Part shown: one piece after another, positions 14,471-23,872 of the stretch | Layout: each line of letters begins with the position of its first letter | Position numbering within the stretch: position 1 is the stretch's first letter | Assembly: GCF_001427665.1 (NCBI RefSeq) | Contig: NZ_LMHC01000026.1 | Location: 125,044 to 189,043 of the forward strand | Origin: Caulobacter sp. Root655 | Lineage (GTDB): Bacteria > Pseudomonadota > Alphaproteobacteria > Caulobacterales > Caulobacteraceae | Reading direction: 5' to 3' | Length of the DNA: 64,000 nucleotides | Made by a program: the position numbers and the translations under genes | Notes under the pieces: model-generated | Databases searched by the model: none | Seen by the model: only the letters and a program-made list of their open reading frames with translations | What the model was told of the DNA's origin: nothing

Positions 14471-17062
14471 TCAATCCAGGGCGCGGGAAACCAGTTCCAG
14501 CACATTCTTTGACAATCCGACGTGGCCGCGGATGCGCTCCAGCTGCTCGCGCATCAAGGCGCCGAGGGCCGGGACGTAGCGCCGCCAGGCGCCCAGGGGC
14601 TCGACCAGCCGCGCCGCCGTCATCGGATTGAAGCCGTCGACGCCCAGGATCTGGTCGGCCAGGAAGCGATAGCCGGCTCCCGTCTCGTCATGGAAGCGGG
14701 CGGGATTGCCGCTGGCGAAACCCTGGACCAGGGCCCGCAGGCGGTTGGGGTTGCCGGCGTCGAAATCGGGGTGCGCCGTCAGGGCCAGGATGCGACCGAT
14801 GGCTCCCTCGCCCGGATCGCGGGCCTGGACCGAGAACCACTTGTCCAGCACCAGGGGCTCCTCGCGCCATTGGGCGTGGAAGGCGGCTAGGGCCTTCTCG
14901 GCCGGTTCGCCGCCGATTTGCACCAGGGCCGACAGGGCCCCCATGGCGTCGGTCATGTTGGCCGCGCTCTCGAAGTGGCCGACGATGCGCTCGACGTTGA
15001 CGGCGTGCGGGTCGGCGGCCAGCAGGTCGCAGCAGCCGTTGCGCAGGGCGCGCTTGCCGGCGGCCCGGGCGTCGGCCGAGAACTCGCCGCCGTTCTGCAG
15101 GTCGCCGTGCAGACGCCGCAGCAGGTCGCCCAAATGGACGGCGATGCGGGTCTTCAGGCTGTCGCGGGCCGCGTGGATCGCCGCCGGATCGACCGGATCG
15201 ACGGCCAGGCTGAGATCGCCCTCGCTGGGCAGGGTCAGCAGCAGGGCCTTGAAGGCCGGGTCCGAGGCGTCGTCGACCAGCGCCTTGCCCAGGGCGTCGG
15301 CATAGCGCTCCTCGCCGACATCGTCGGGGGCGCCGGCGGCGCGGCCGAGGATCAGTTCGCGGGCCAGGGTCTGGCCGGCTTCCCAGCGGTTGAACAGGTC
15401 CGGGTCGGCGGCGAACTGCACGTAGCGGTCGACCGACCGGGCGTCGGTGGTCAGGTTCACCGGCGCCGAGAAGCCGCGCAGGGCCGAGATGATCGGGGCG
15501 CTCTTCACGCCGTCCCAGCGCACGATCCTGGTCGGGCCGTCCAGCAGCACGACCTCGCTGCCGCGCAGGTTTTCACCCTCGCTGTCGAGCAGGCCGATGG
15601 TCACCGGAATTGGCAGGGCCCGTTTGTCCGGCTGGCCGCTGGTCGGGGCGGTCGACTGGGTGAGGGTGATTTCCAGCGCCTGGGCGGCCTCGTCATAGGC
15701 GTGGGTCAGCGATACCGCTGGGGTGCCGGCCTGTTCGTACCAGGCGAAGAAATCGCCCATGTCGCGGCCCGACGCGTCGGCGAAACAGGCGATGAAAGCC
15801 TCGACCGTGGTCGCCTCGCCGTCGTGGCGTTCGAAATAAAGGTCCAGGCTCTTCCTGAAGACGTCCGCGCCCAGGATGGTCTTGAGCATCCGGATCAGCT
15901 CGGAGCCCTTCTCGTAGATGGTCGCGGTGTAGAAGTTGTCGATCTTCAGATAGCTGGACGGCCGCACGGGGTGGGCCAAGGGGCCGGCGTCCTCGGCGAA
16001 CTGGCGGGCGCGCAGGGCCTTGACGTCCTTGATCCGCTGGACGGCCTCGCCGCGCATGTCGGCGCTGAAGCTCTGGTCGCGGAAGACGGTCAGGCCTTCC
16101 TTCAGACACAGCTGGAACCAGTCGCGGCAGGTGATGCGGTTGCCGGTCCAGTTATGGAAATATTCGTGGGCCACGACGCTTTCGATGCGCTCGTAGTCCA
16201 TGTCGGTGGCGGTCTCGGGCGCGGCCAGCAGCAGGGAGCTGTTGAAGATGTTCAGCCCCTTGTTCTCCATGGCCCCGAAGTTGAAATCGCGCACGGCGAC
16301 GATCATGAACAGGTCCAGGTCGTACTCGCGACCGAACGCCTCCTCGTCCCACTTCATCGACCGCTTGAGGCTGTCCAGGGCATAGGCGGCGCGCGGGGCC
16401 ATGCCGGGGTCGACGAACACCTTCAGGGCCACGGGGCGGCCGGTCATGGTGGTGAAGCTGTCCTCCAGCACGTCCAATTCGCCGGCCACCAGGGCGAACA
16501 GATAGGCCGGCTTGGGGAAGGGGTCGTTCCAGACGGCATAGTGGCGCCTGCCTTCCAGCGCGCCGCTCTCGACCAGGTTGCCGTTGGAGAGCAGGTGGGT
16601 GAACGCCTCGTCGGCCTCGATCCGCACCGTGTAGCGGCTCAGCACGTCGGGCCGGTCGGGGAAGAAGGTGATGGTGCGGAAGCCCTCGGCCTCGCACTGG
16701 GTGCAGAACCGGCCGCCGGACATGTAGAGGCCCATCAGCGCCTTGTTGGCCGACGGGTCGATCTCGACCTCGGTGGTCAGGACGAAGGCGTCGGGCACGG
16801 CGTGGATCGTCAGGCCCTCGGCGTCGAGGGCGTATTCGTTGGCGCTCAGCGCCTGGCCGTCGATCGCCACAGAGATCAGCTTCAGCCGCTCGCCGTTCAG
16901 GAACAGGGGCTCGTCCGCCGCGCCGCAGCGTTTGACCGCCAGCGTCGCCTTGACCCGCGTTGCTGTGGGTTCCAGCTGGAATTCCAGGGCGGTGGTCTCG
17001 ATCCGGAACGGGAACGGGCGATAGTCCGAGAGCCGGACGGGCTGGGGCGTGTCTGTGCGCAT
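14471..17062 (-). CDS. pepN: Aminopeptidase N (M1 family)
   Basis: The 863-residue cytosolic zinc peptidase starts at the ATG at 17060-17062 (MRTDTPQPVRLSDYRPFPF). It has the exopeptidase motif GAMEN (in NFGAMENKGLNIF) and the zinc site HEYFHNW, with H299, E300, H303 and the third ligand E322. Length matches the bacterial PepN type (about 870). Domains run from the N-terminal saddle (about 1-190) through the catalytic domain (about 190-440) to a beta domain and C-terminal helical superhelix. It removes N-terminal residues from peptides in general turnover. The gene lies 140 bases upstream of the kinase gene on the same strand. Frames extending upstream of 17062 are not preferred. Confidence 0.95.
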   Translation of the reverse strand: MRTDTPQPVRLSDYRPFPFRIETTALEFQLEPTATRVKATLAVKRCGAADEPLFLNGERLKLISVAIDGQALSANEYALDAEGLTIHAVPDAFVLTTEVEIDPSANKALMGLYMSGGRFCTQCEAEGFRTITFFPDRPDVLSRYTVRIEADEAFTHLLSNGNLVESGALEGRRHYAVWNDPFPKPAYLFALVAGELDVLEDSFTTMTGRPVALKVFVDPGMAPRAAYALDSLKRSMKWDEEAFGREYDLDLFMIVAVRDFNFGAMENKGLNIFNSSLLLAAPETATDMDYERIESVVAHEYFHNWTGNRITCRDWFQLCLKEGLTVFRDQSFSADMRGEAVQRIKDVKALRARQFAEDAGPLAHPVRPSSYLKIDNFYTATIYEKGSELIRMLKTILGADVFRKSLDLYFERHDGEATTVEAFIACFADASGRDMGDFFAWYEQAGTPAVSLTHAYDEAAQALEITLTQSTAPTSGQPDKRALPIPVTIGLLDSEGENLRGSEVVLLDGPTRIVRWDGVKSAPIISALRGFSAPVNLTTDARSVDRYVQFAADPDLFNRWEAGQTLARELILGRAAGAPDDVGEERYADALGKALVDDASDPAFKALLLTLPSEGDLSLAVDPVDPAAIHAARDSLKTRIAVHLGDLLRRLHGDLQNGGEFSADARAAGKRALRNGCCDLLAADPHAVNVERIVGHFESAANMTDAMGALSALVQIGGEPAEKALAAFHAQWREEPLVLDKWFSVQARDPGEGAIGRILALTAHPDFDAGNPNRLRALVQGFASGNPARFHDETGAGYRFLADQILGVDGFNPMTAARLVEPLGAWRRYVPALGALMREQLERIRGHVGLSKNVLELVSRALD

Positions 17063-17158
17063 CTGGCCAATGTAGGCAAGGCGGTGCGCCGGGGCGAGGG
17101 CGCTCTTGACCCGACAGGCAAATTGTCCGCGAGTTCGCGCCGTCACCAGGGGGCGTCG

Positions 17159-17683
17159 ATGACCGGGCGGGAATGCGGCGAGTGTGGTCAGTGCTGCAAG
17201 CTGATCGGCGTGCGCGAGCTGGAGAAGGCGCCCCACGTCTGGTGCCGCTACTACAAGCGCGGCAAGGGGTGCGGGGTCTATGAGGACCGGCCGCGGGGCT
17301 GCGCCGACTTCGCCTGCGACTGGTTGCTGGACACCCGCCTGGACCAGGCCTGGCGGCCGGACCGCAGCGGTTTCGTGCTGCACGCCGGCGATGGAGGCCG
17401 GACGATCAATGTCGAGCTCGACCCGACCCAGCCCTCGGCCTGGCGGCGGGCGCCGTTCGAGGTGATCCTGCGGGGCTGGGCCAACGCCGGGGCGGCCGAG
17501 GGGCTGGAGGTGCTGATCTGGGTCGGACGCCGCTGCTGGCGGCTGACGCCTGGCGGCGGCGAGATCGACCTCGGCGTGGTCCGGCCGGCCGTGGGGTTCG
17601 CCTCGCACAGCCGCCTGCGCCGGCCGGGTTCGGGACGCGACTGGCCGCCGCGCGAGACCGTCGGCCGTGTTGAACCCACCTAA
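17159..17683 (+). CDS. YkgJ-type cysteine-cluster protein
   Basis: The 174-residue protein starts with the ATG at 17159 after AGGGGG. The N-terminus has CGECGQCC (C6, C9, C12, C13), followed by WCRYY and GCGVYEDRPRGCADFACDW. This spacing of cysteines matches the YkgJ/UPF0153 family, proposed to bind iron-sulfur or zinc. The C-terminal half has no known motif. It is divergent from pepN, with starts about 96 bases apart. Its biochemical role is not established. Confidence 0.8.
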   Translation: MTGRECGECGQCCKLIGVRELEKAPHVWCRYYKRGKGCGVYEDRPRGCADFACDWLLDTRLDQAWRPDRSGFVLHAGDGGRTINVELDPTQPSAWRRAPFEVILRGWANAGAAEGLEVLIWVGRRCWRLTPGGGEIDLGVVRPAVGFASHSRLRRPGSGRDWPPRETVGRVEPT

Positions 17684-17751
17684 GCCGTTCGTCACTTGAA
17701 CCGCGACATGATCCCGCCAAAGGTCGGGACAGTTCCTGGGGGATTCCATCC

Positions 17752-18678
17752 ATGTCGCTGACTGACGCTTCGCCATCCGCTGTCGGCCTCGACGTCGGTT
17801 CGCGCCGCGTCCTGCATCCCGGCCCATTGCGCTGGCTGCGGTCGCTGGGCTGGGGCGTGTTGCTGTTCGTGCTGTTCGGGTTCGCCTACGGCGTGCTTGG
17901 TCTGGCGACGGAGTCTGGCGTCACCTGGTTCAGCGCGTCCCAGGGCGCCTTGATCACGGCCGTGGCCAGCGTCATCGGCCTGACCTTGTACGCGCTTCTC
18001 GTCCGGGGCGCGGAGGCGCGCTGGCCCAGCGAACTGGGTCTGAGGCAGGCCGCGCCTGAACTGCTGATCGGGCTGGTGGTCGGCGCGGCGATGATGAGCG
18101 TGGTGGTCGCGGTGCTGCTGGTCTCGGGCCTCTACGAGATTTCCGGGCCCCGCGCGTCGTCGCCCTGGGACATGATCACCGTCGCCATCTCCTCGGGGGT
18201 CTTCGAGGAACTGATGTTCAGGGCGATCCTTCTGCGTCTCCTGATGCGCGCCTTCGGGCTGTGGCCGGCGCTGACGCTCTCGGCCGCGTTCTTCGGCTAC
18301 GTGCACCTGGGCAATGACAACGCCACGCCGATGGCGGCGGCCGCGATCGCGGTGGAGGCCGGCCTGATGCTGGCGGCCTTCTACCTGCTGACCGGACGCC
18401 TGTGGATGGCGGTTGGCGTGCATGCGGCCTGGAACTTCGCCCAGGGCTGGATCTGGGGCGCGCGCGTCTCGGGCAACGAAGTCAAGGAGAGCCTGTTCCT
18501 GAGCCTACCTCGCGCGACCGCTCCGGAATGGCTGAGCGGCGGCGCGTTCGGACCCGAAGCCTCGGTTCCGGCGATGATCGTGGGGACGAGCGTGGCGATC
18601 GGGGTGCTGTACTGGGCGTGGAGGAAGGGGAACTTCAAGGTCCGCCCGGACGCGACGGTGGCGATCGAGGCGCTCTAA
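17752..18678 (+). CDS. CPBP-family intramembrane metalloprotease
   Basis: This 308-residue membrane protein has about eight hydrophobic segments. It shows all three conserved motifs of the CPBP (CAAX protease/bacteriocin-processing) family: EELMFR at 152-157, FFGYVHLGN with H185, and HAAWN at 224-228. The two Glu and two His residues form the intramembrane active site. Family members process prenylated or secreted peptides, but the bacterial substrate is rarely known. It stands alone, with a 68-base gap after the cysteine-cluster gene. Confidence 0.9.
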   Translation: MSLTDASPSAVGLDVGSRRVLHPGPLRWLRSLGWGVLLFVLFGFAYGVLGLATESGVTWFSASQGALITAVASVIGLTLYALLVRGAEARWPSELGLRQAAPELLIGLVVGAAMMSVVVAVLLVSGLYEISGPRASSPWDMITVAISSGVFEELMFRAILLRLLMRAFGLWPALTLSAAFFGYVHLGNDNATPMAAAAIAVEAGLMLAAFYLLTGRLWMAVGVHAAWNFAQGWIWGARVSGNEVKESLFLSLPRATAPEWLSGGAFGPEASVPAMIVGTSVAIGVLYWAWRKGNFKVRPDATVAIEAL

Positions 18679-19241
18679 CCCGCCTCGACGATGCTGACCG
18701 CCCCTTCGGCGGCGGGAACCTCGTACAGCGCCCGCTCGATGGCGGCGGCGCGTTGGGCCAGGGCCACCAGGGCCGGCGGCGCGTCCTCGGGATGGTCGCT
18801 GGCCAGTTCAACCAGCTGGCGGGCCAGGGCGTGGAGTTGCGGCGCGGCGGCGATCAGCCGGGCCTGGAACTCCATCTTGCGCGGGTCGCGGTCGTACTCG
18901 GCCCCCGGCGTGCGCCAGCCGCCCCAGTCGTTGGAATCGGTGACCACCACCGGATAGGTGCCGGGATAGGGGTGGTGCAGGCAGTCGCTTTCCTGCTGCC
19001 ATTTGTTGCGGGCCCGCAGGATGCGCCAGTTGGCGACCACGCCGCCGCCCTCATCGTCGATGCGGTCCTCGGGCTTCAGCTCGTGGGCGTGGAACTCGCG
19101 ACCCAGGCCGACGTCGTAGGTGACGCGCACGGGCTCGTCGAAGCCCTTGGCCCAGATCGGCACGATGCGCTCGATCGTCGCCCAGGCGCCGACGCTGTCG
19201 ACCCACACCTTCTGGTTCCGCTGGAAGACGGTCTTGGCCAC
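18675..19241 (-). CDS. Conserved protein of unknown function
   Basis: This soluble protein has no family that can be recognised. The chosen GTG start at 19241 gives 188 residues beginning AKTVFQRNQKVWVDSVGAW. A longer frame opens at 19355, but its extra residues overlap the promoter region of the divergent acyl-CoA dehydrogenase gene and look unconserved. The sequence is rich in Trp and charged residues (DSNDWGGWRTPGAEYDRDPR) and ends in a helical stretch (LIAAAPQLHALARQLVELAS). No signal peptide, membrane segment or cysteine cluster is seen. Its stop overlaps the end of the CPBP gene by four bases in convergent orientation. Confidence 0.65.
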   Translation of the reverse strand: MAKTVFQRNQKVWVDSVGAWATIERIVPIWAKGFDEPVRVTYDVGLGREFHAHELKPEDRIDDEGGGVVANWRILRARNKWQQESDCLHHPYPGTYPVVVTDSNDWGGWRTPGAEYDRDPRKMEFQARLIAAAPQLHALARQLVELASDHPEDAPPALVALAQRAAAIERALYEVPAAEGAVSIVEAG

Positions 19242-19390
19242 GCACGCGCTCTCACAGGTTTCGAGGTCGCCATAAGAACCTGAAATCCTTGACGCGAGGT
19301 CAATCTTTCCCTGGAGCCCAAGGCGGTCCATCGTGACCGGGCGTCGCGCCGCCATCCCACAAGAGCGGGCGCGCCAGGGAGGAAGTCCAA

Positions 19391-20506
19391 GTGGATTTCG
19401 ACTATTCCGACGACCAGAAGTTCCTCAAGGACGAGGCGCGCAAGTTCCTCGCCGCCCGTTGCGCGCCCTCGGTGGTGCGCGGCGTGCTCGACGACCCGGC
19501 CAGGAGCTACGACACGGGGCTGTGGAGCGCCGTCGCCGAGCAGGGCTGGCTCGGCGCGGCCATTCCCGAGCAATATAACGGCCTGGGCCTGGGGCGGGTG
19601 GAGCTGTGCGCCATCGCCGAGGAGTTGGGCCGGGCCGTGGCTCCGATCCCCTTCGCCTCGACGGTCTACGTGCTGGCCGAGGCCGTGATGGCCCACGGGA
19701 CCGACGCCCAGAAGGCCGCAATCCTGCCGCGCATCGCCGCCGGCGAGCTGATCGGCTGTCTGGCGGTATCGGAAGGGCCGGGCACGGTCACTCCGTCGGC
19801 CCTGTCGGCCAAGGTCGAGGGCGGCAAGCTCTCGGGCGTCAAGATCCCGGTCACCGACGGCGACGCGGCCGGCATGGCGATCGTGCTGGCCAACGAAGGC
19901 GGCCGGCCGGGCCTGTTCCTGGTCGATCTCAAGGCCAGCGGCGTCCGCGCCGAGACCCTGGAGAGTCTGGACCCCACCCGCGGCGTCGCCCGCCTGACCT
20001 TCGAGGGGGCCACCGCGGATCGGCTGGGGGAGGCCGGCCAAGGCTTCGAACTGGTGCAAGCGATCCTCGACCGCGCCGCCGTGCTGCTGGCCTTCGAACA
20101 GCTGGGCGGCGCCGATCGCTGCCTGGAGATGGCGCGGGAATACGCCCTGGGCCGCTACGCCTTCGGGCGGGTGATCGCCGGCTACCAGGCGATGAAGCAC
20201 AAGATGGCCGACATGTACGTCAAGAACGAGGTCGCCCGCTCCAACGCCTATTACGGGGCCTGGGCCCTGGACGTCGATGCGCCGGAACTGCCGACCGCCG
20301 CCGCCGCCGCCCGCATCGCCGCCTCCGACGCCTTCTGGTTCGCCAGCAAGGAAAGCGTGCAGGTGCACGGCGGCATGGGCTTCACCTGGGACGTCGACTG
20401 CCACCTCTACTACCGGCGCTCGCGGCAGCTCAGCCTCGTGGCCGGCTCGCCCAAGCTCTGGAAAGAGCGGCTGGTCAGCGAACTCGAAAAAAAGAACGCG
20501 GCTTAG
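19391..20506 (+). CDS. Acyl-CoA dehydrogenase (small subunit type)
   Basis: This 371-residue flavoprotein starts with GTG behind AGGGAGGAAG. The N-terminal helical domain begins DFDYSDDQKFLKDEARKFLA. The mid beta domain includes AVSEGPGTVTP, and the C-terminal helical domain includes RYAFGRVIAGYQAMKHKMAD and QVHGGMGFTWD, a standard flavin-contact motif. The family oxidises acyl-CoA to enoyl-CoA with FAD. It is followed 13 bases later by a second dehydrogenase gene. Such adjacent pairs often form heteromeric enzymes acting on bulky substrates such as steroid side chains; that use here is inference. Confidence 0.92.
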   Translation: MDFDYSDDQKFLKDEARKFLAARCAPSVVRGVLDDPARSYDTGLWSAVAEQGWLGAAIPEQYNGLGLGRVELCAIAEELGRAVAPIPFASTVYVLAEAVMAHGTDAQKAAILPRIAAGELIGCLAVSEGPGTVTPSALSAKVEGGKLSGVKIPVTDGDAAGMAIVLANEGGRPGLFLVDLKASGVRAETLESLDPTRGVARLTFEGATADRLGEAGQGFELVQAILDRAAVLLAFEQLGGADRCLEMAREYALGRYAFGRVIAGYQAMKHKMADMYVKNEVARSNAYYGAWALDVDAPELPTAAAAARIAASDAFWFASKESVQVHGGMGFTWDVDCHLYYRRSRQLSLVAGSPKLWKERLVSELEKKNAA

Positions 20507-20519
20507 GGAGATCAGGACC

Positions 20520-21743
20520 ATGGATTTCAACGACTCTCCCGAAGAAGCCGCCTATCGCGAGAAGGCTCGCGCCTGGCTTGCCGAGAACGCCGCCGCGCAT
20601 CGCGCCGCGCATGGCGAGCCCAAGCCGACCACGCCCGAGCACATGGCCGCCGCCAAGGCCTGGCAGGCGCGCAAGGCCGGGGCCGGCTATGCCTGCATCA
20701 CCTGGCCGGCCGGGGTCGGCGGGGGCGGCGGCACGCCGATCCAGTCGGTGATCTTCGGCCAGGAAGAAGCCAAGGCCGGCGTCAGCTACGGCTACTTCAC
20801 CATCGGCCTGGGCATGTGCGTGCCCACGGTGATGGCCTTCGCCAGCGACGAGACCAAGCAGCGCTTCGTGTCGCCCGCCGTGAAGGGCGAGGAGATCTGG
20901 TGCCAGCTATTCTCCGAACCGGCCGGCGGCTCCGACGTCGCGGCCCTGCGCACCCGGGCGGTCAAGGACGGTAGCGACTGGGTCATCAACGGCCAGAAAG
21001 TCTGGACCACCGGCGCCCACTATTGTGACTACGGCATCGTCCTGGTGCGTACAGACGTAGACGCGCCCAAGCACAAGGGCCTGACCATGTTCTGGATCGA
21101 CATGCGCGACGCCGCCGTCGAGTGCCGGCCGATCCACCAGATGTCGGGCGGACGCGAGTTCAACGAGGTCTATTTCACCGACCTGCGGGTCAAGGACAGC
21201 CAGCGGCTGGGCGCGGTCGGCGAGGGCTGGAAGGTGGCCCTGGTCACCCTGATGAACGAGCGCCTGGCGGTCGGCGGCTCCAGCGGCCCGGACTATCGCC
21301 AGGTCATGGAACTGGCGCGCGGCCTTTCGGGCCCGAACGGCCCGGCCCTGAAGGACAACGCCTTCCGCGAGAAGCTGGCCGACTGGTACGTCAATTCCCA
21401 AGGGCTGAAATACACCCGCTTCCGCACCATGACCGCCCTGTCGCGCGGCCAGACGCCGGGCCCGGAAAGCTCGATCGGCAAGATCATCGCCGCCAACCAG
21501 ATGCAGGAGATGGCCAATACCGCCGTCGAGGCGCAGGGCGAGTATGGCATCCTCACCGACCCGTCCCTGGCCCCGATGGAGGCGGCGTTCCAGGCGAGCC
21601 TGATGTGGGCCCCGGGCCTGCGGATCGCCGGCGGCACCGACGAGATCCTCAAGAATATCATCGCCGAGCGGGTGCTGGGCCTGCCGGGGGATGTGCGGGT
21701 CGACAAGGACGTGGCGTTCAAGGACATGCCGACGGGGCGGTAG
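20520..21743 (+). CDS. Acyl-CoA dehydrogenase (large subunit type)
   Basis: This 407-residue flavoprotein starts at the ATG at 20520. It carries LFSEPAGGSDVAALRTRAV, the flavin-binding mid-domain motif, then VINGQKVWTTGAHYCDYGIV, and near the C-terminus AGGTDEILKNIIAERVLGLP, with the Glu-containing helix typical of the family. It lies 13 bases downstream of the partner dehydrogenase and is surely in the same operon. The two are likely subunits of one enzyme. The acyl chain specificity cannot be told from sequence. Confidence 0.93.
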   Translation: MDFNDSPEEAAYREKARAWLAENAAAHRAAHGEPKPTTPEHMAAAKAWQARKAGAGYACITWPAGVGGGGGTPIQSVIFGQEEAKAGVSYGYFTIGLGMCVPTVMAFASDETKQRFVSPAVKGEEIWCQLFSEPAGGSDVAALRTRAVKDGSDWVINGQKVWTTGAHYCDYGIVLVRTDVDAPKHKGLTMFWIDMRDAAVECRPIHQMSGGREFNEVYFTDLRVKDSQRLGAVGEGWKVALVTLMNERLAVGGSSGPDYRQVMELARGLSGPNGPALKDNAFREKLADWYVNSQGLKYTRFRTMTALSRGQTPGPESSIGKIIAANQMQEMANTAVEAQGEYGILTDPSLAPMEAAFQASLMWAPGLRIAGGTDEILKNIIAERVLGLPGDVRVDKDVAFKDMPTGR

Positions 21744-21752
21744 GGTCGGCGC

Positions 21753-21864
21753 TTGCCCCCACCTGACCGCTTCGCGGTCTGTCGCGGCGAGGGGGCGGAG
21801 CCTCGCGCTCCAGGCTCTTCCCCCTATGGGGGAAGACGGTCGCGAAGCGACCCGTAGGGGGCAA
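21753..21864. repeat. Composite palindromic repeat (TTCCCCCTATGGGGGAA family)
   Basis: Outer arms TTGCCCCC (21753-21760) and GGGGGCAA (21857-21864) enclose hairpins including CCGCTTCGCGG and TTCCCCCTATGGGGGAA. It fills the gap between the converging dehydrogenase and von Willebrand genes, a typical REP location. The CCCCTATGGGG core is shared with the unit at 2431-2560. Confidence 0.75.
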
Positions 21865-21868
21865 GTCC

Positions 21869-23653
21869 TCAGCTCCCCTTCACGTCCTTCGCCGCCCGCG
21901 TCAGCTGCACGAACTCCGCCCGCAGGCCATAAGGGTCCTCGCCCCGCGCGCCCTGCGCCAGGTCCGTGACGGCGTTCCAGTCGAAGCCGTCATCCACCCA
22001 CGGATCACCCCGCAGCTTCTGGCCGTAGGCGGCCACCGCCACGGCGAAGCGGGTGGCCTCGGGGGCGGCGGCCAGGCTCGACCGGACATCACCGGCTCCA
22101 ATCGGCCGCTCGATCAGCTTCGACGCCGAACCGCCGGGCGGCTTGTAGCGGATCTTCAGGAAGGCCAGTTCGTCGCCGCTCGCCTTGGCCGGCGTCTTGT
22201 CGCCGTAGCGCAGCGGGTCCGACGACGGCCGGACCCCGACCGGGGTGATCTCGTAGATCGCCGTCACCGCGGCGCCCGAGCCCACCTCGCCGGCGTCGAC
22301 CTGGTCGTTGTTGAAGTCCTCGCGATTGAGCAGCCGGGTCTCGTAGCCGATCAGCCGATACTCGGCGACCTTGGCCGGGTTGAACTCGACCTGGATCTTG
22401 ACGTCGTCGGCGATCGGGAAAAGGGCGCTGTCGAAGTCGTCGCGCAGCAGCTTGCGCGCCTCCTGCAAGCTGTCGACATAGGCTGCCGTGCCGTTGCCGT
22501 TCTGGGCCAGGGCCTGCATCATCGTGTCGTTGTAGTTGCCGCGCCCGAAGCCGTAGACCGACAGGTAGACGCCGCTCTTGCGCTGGTCGGCGACGAAATC
22601 CTTCAGCCGCGCCGGATCGGCGATCCCGACATTGAAGTCGCCGTCGGTCAGCAGGATCACCCGGTTGACCGCCTTGGGGTCGAGGTTCTGCTTGGCCAGC
22701 GCATAGGCCAGCTCCAGCCCCTGGCCGCCGGCGGTCGAGCCGCCGGACCGCAGGGCCGTCAGGGCGCAGCGCATCTTCAGCTTCGAACGCCCGTCGGTGG
22801 GCGACAGCACCGCGCCGGCCGAGCCGGCATAGGCCACCATCGACACCCGGTCCCGCGGCCGCAGCTGGTCGATCAGCACGTTCAGCGCCTTCTTGGCCAG
22901 CGGCAGGCGGTCCTCGCCGGACATCGAGCCGGAGGTGTCGATCAGGAACACCAGGTTCAGCGGCGGCTGGTCGGCGCGCGGCGCGGCGTAGCCCTGGACG
23001 CCGATGTGCAGCAACTGGCGATCCTTGGACCAGGGCGAGGGGACGACCGCGACGGTCGGCTTGAACGGCGAGTCCTTGGCGGTGGGACGGGCGTAGCCGT
23101 AGTCGAAATAGTTGATCAGTTCCTCGACCCGGACGGCGTCGTGGGGCGGGGCGCTGGCGTCGTTCAGGAAGCGGCGGACATTGGCGTAGGCGGCGGTGTC
23201 GACGTCGATCGAGAAGGTCGAGACCGGCTCGTCGACCACGCGCTTGACCGGGTTGGCGACGGCGCCGGGATACTTCTCCGTGTCGCGAATCTGGGGGGCG
23301 AAGGCCGGCGACGGCATGATCGGCGATGCGTAACCGTAGACCGCCGGCGGGGGCGGCGGGGGCGGCGGGGGTGGAGGGGGCGCCTTCGATTCGGAGCGCG
23401 GCTGCACCGACGGGATCGGCAGGGGCGGCGGGGCCATGCCGACCGGCGCGCCCTGAACCATGGTGGCGCGCCGGGGCGAGGCGAGGCGATGGTCGCGTTC
23501 GCTCGACGCGACATAGCCCAGGGCGGCGCACGCCTCGGGCGTCACCGCGCCGTCGCCGGGGGACGGCAGGGCCAGGCTGGGCGCGCTGGCGCCGCCGGCG
23601 ATCAGCAGGGAAAGGGCGGTGGAGCCAAGGATACGAAGGCCGGATGACGCCAT
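21869..23653 (-). CDS. Exported von Willebrand factor A domain protein (YfbK-like)
   Basis: This 594-residue protein has a signal-like N-terminus (GLRILGSTALSLLIAGGASA) and a disordered region with about twelve consecutive prolines near residue 95-106. A conserved segment follows (STFSIDVDTAAYANVRRFLN), then a vWA domain with the metal site DTSGSMS at about 239-245. The C-terminal part (about 420-590, from FNPAKVAEYRLIGYETRLLN) matches the DUF3520 region of YfbK-type proteins. The layout places it at the cell surface or in the periplasm, perhaps as a metal-dependent adhesion or scaffold protein. It is divergent from the four-gene exported operon at 23873-27517. Confidence 0.88.
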   Translation of the reverse strand: MASSGLRILGSTALSLLIAGGASAPSLALPSPGDGAVTPEACAALGYVASSERDHRLASPRRATMVQGAPVGMAPPPLPIPSVQPRSESKAPPPPPPPPPPPPAVYGYASPIMPSPAFAPQIRDTEKYPGAVANPVKRVVDEPVSTFSIDVDTAAYANVRRFLNDASAPPHDAVRVEELINYFDYGYARPTAKDSPFKPTVAVVPSPWSKDRQLLHIGVQGYAAPRADQPPLNLVFLIDTSGSMSGEDRLPLAKKALNVLIDQLRPRDRVSMVAYAGSAGAVLSPTDGRSKLKMRCALTALRSGGSTAGGQGLELAYALAKQNLDPKAVNRVILLTDGDFNVGIADPARLKDFVADQRKSGVYLSVYGFGRGNYNDTMMQALAQNGNGTAAYVDSLQEARKLLRDDFDSALFPIADDVKIQVEFNPAKVAEYRLIGYETRLLNREDFNNDQVDAGEVGSGAAVTAIYEITPVGVRPSSDPLRYGDKTPAKASGDELAFLKIRYKPPGGSASKLIERPIGAGDVRSSLAAAPEATRFAVAVAAYGQKLRGDPWVDDGFDWNAVTDLAQGARGEDPYGLRAEFVQLTRAAKDVKGS

Positions 23654-23872
23654 GACCGGAAGTCCTCTCAGGGTTGCGAACCATGCTGCCGCTCGGCCTG
23701 TGGCGAAAGCTGGGCCGTGTCGCGAAACCGAAGGATTTCCCCGAGGCGAGTAACCTTCTGTGGGCAGTTCCGTGACAGCTTCGCGAACGGTGTTCCGCGA
23801 GCTTGACAGTGTTTCAGCCGGGGCACATGAGTGAACTGTAAATCATGGTTAACGGCGTGCTGAGGGGGAGCG

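Noticed and set aside
11595..14579. A 994-residue plus-strand frame opposite the pleC-like gene
   Set aside because: Antisense shadow in GC-rich DNA; the kinase on the other strand has all catalytic boxes.
14471..17827. An 1118-residue version of aminopeptidase N
   Set aside because: The extension is antisense to the Cys-cluster gene. The family starts near the ATG at 17062.
23803..23808. TTGACA upstream of the Sel1 gene as a promoter
   Set aside because: No -10 element stands at a suitable distance; the nearest AT-rich hexamer is about 29 bases away.
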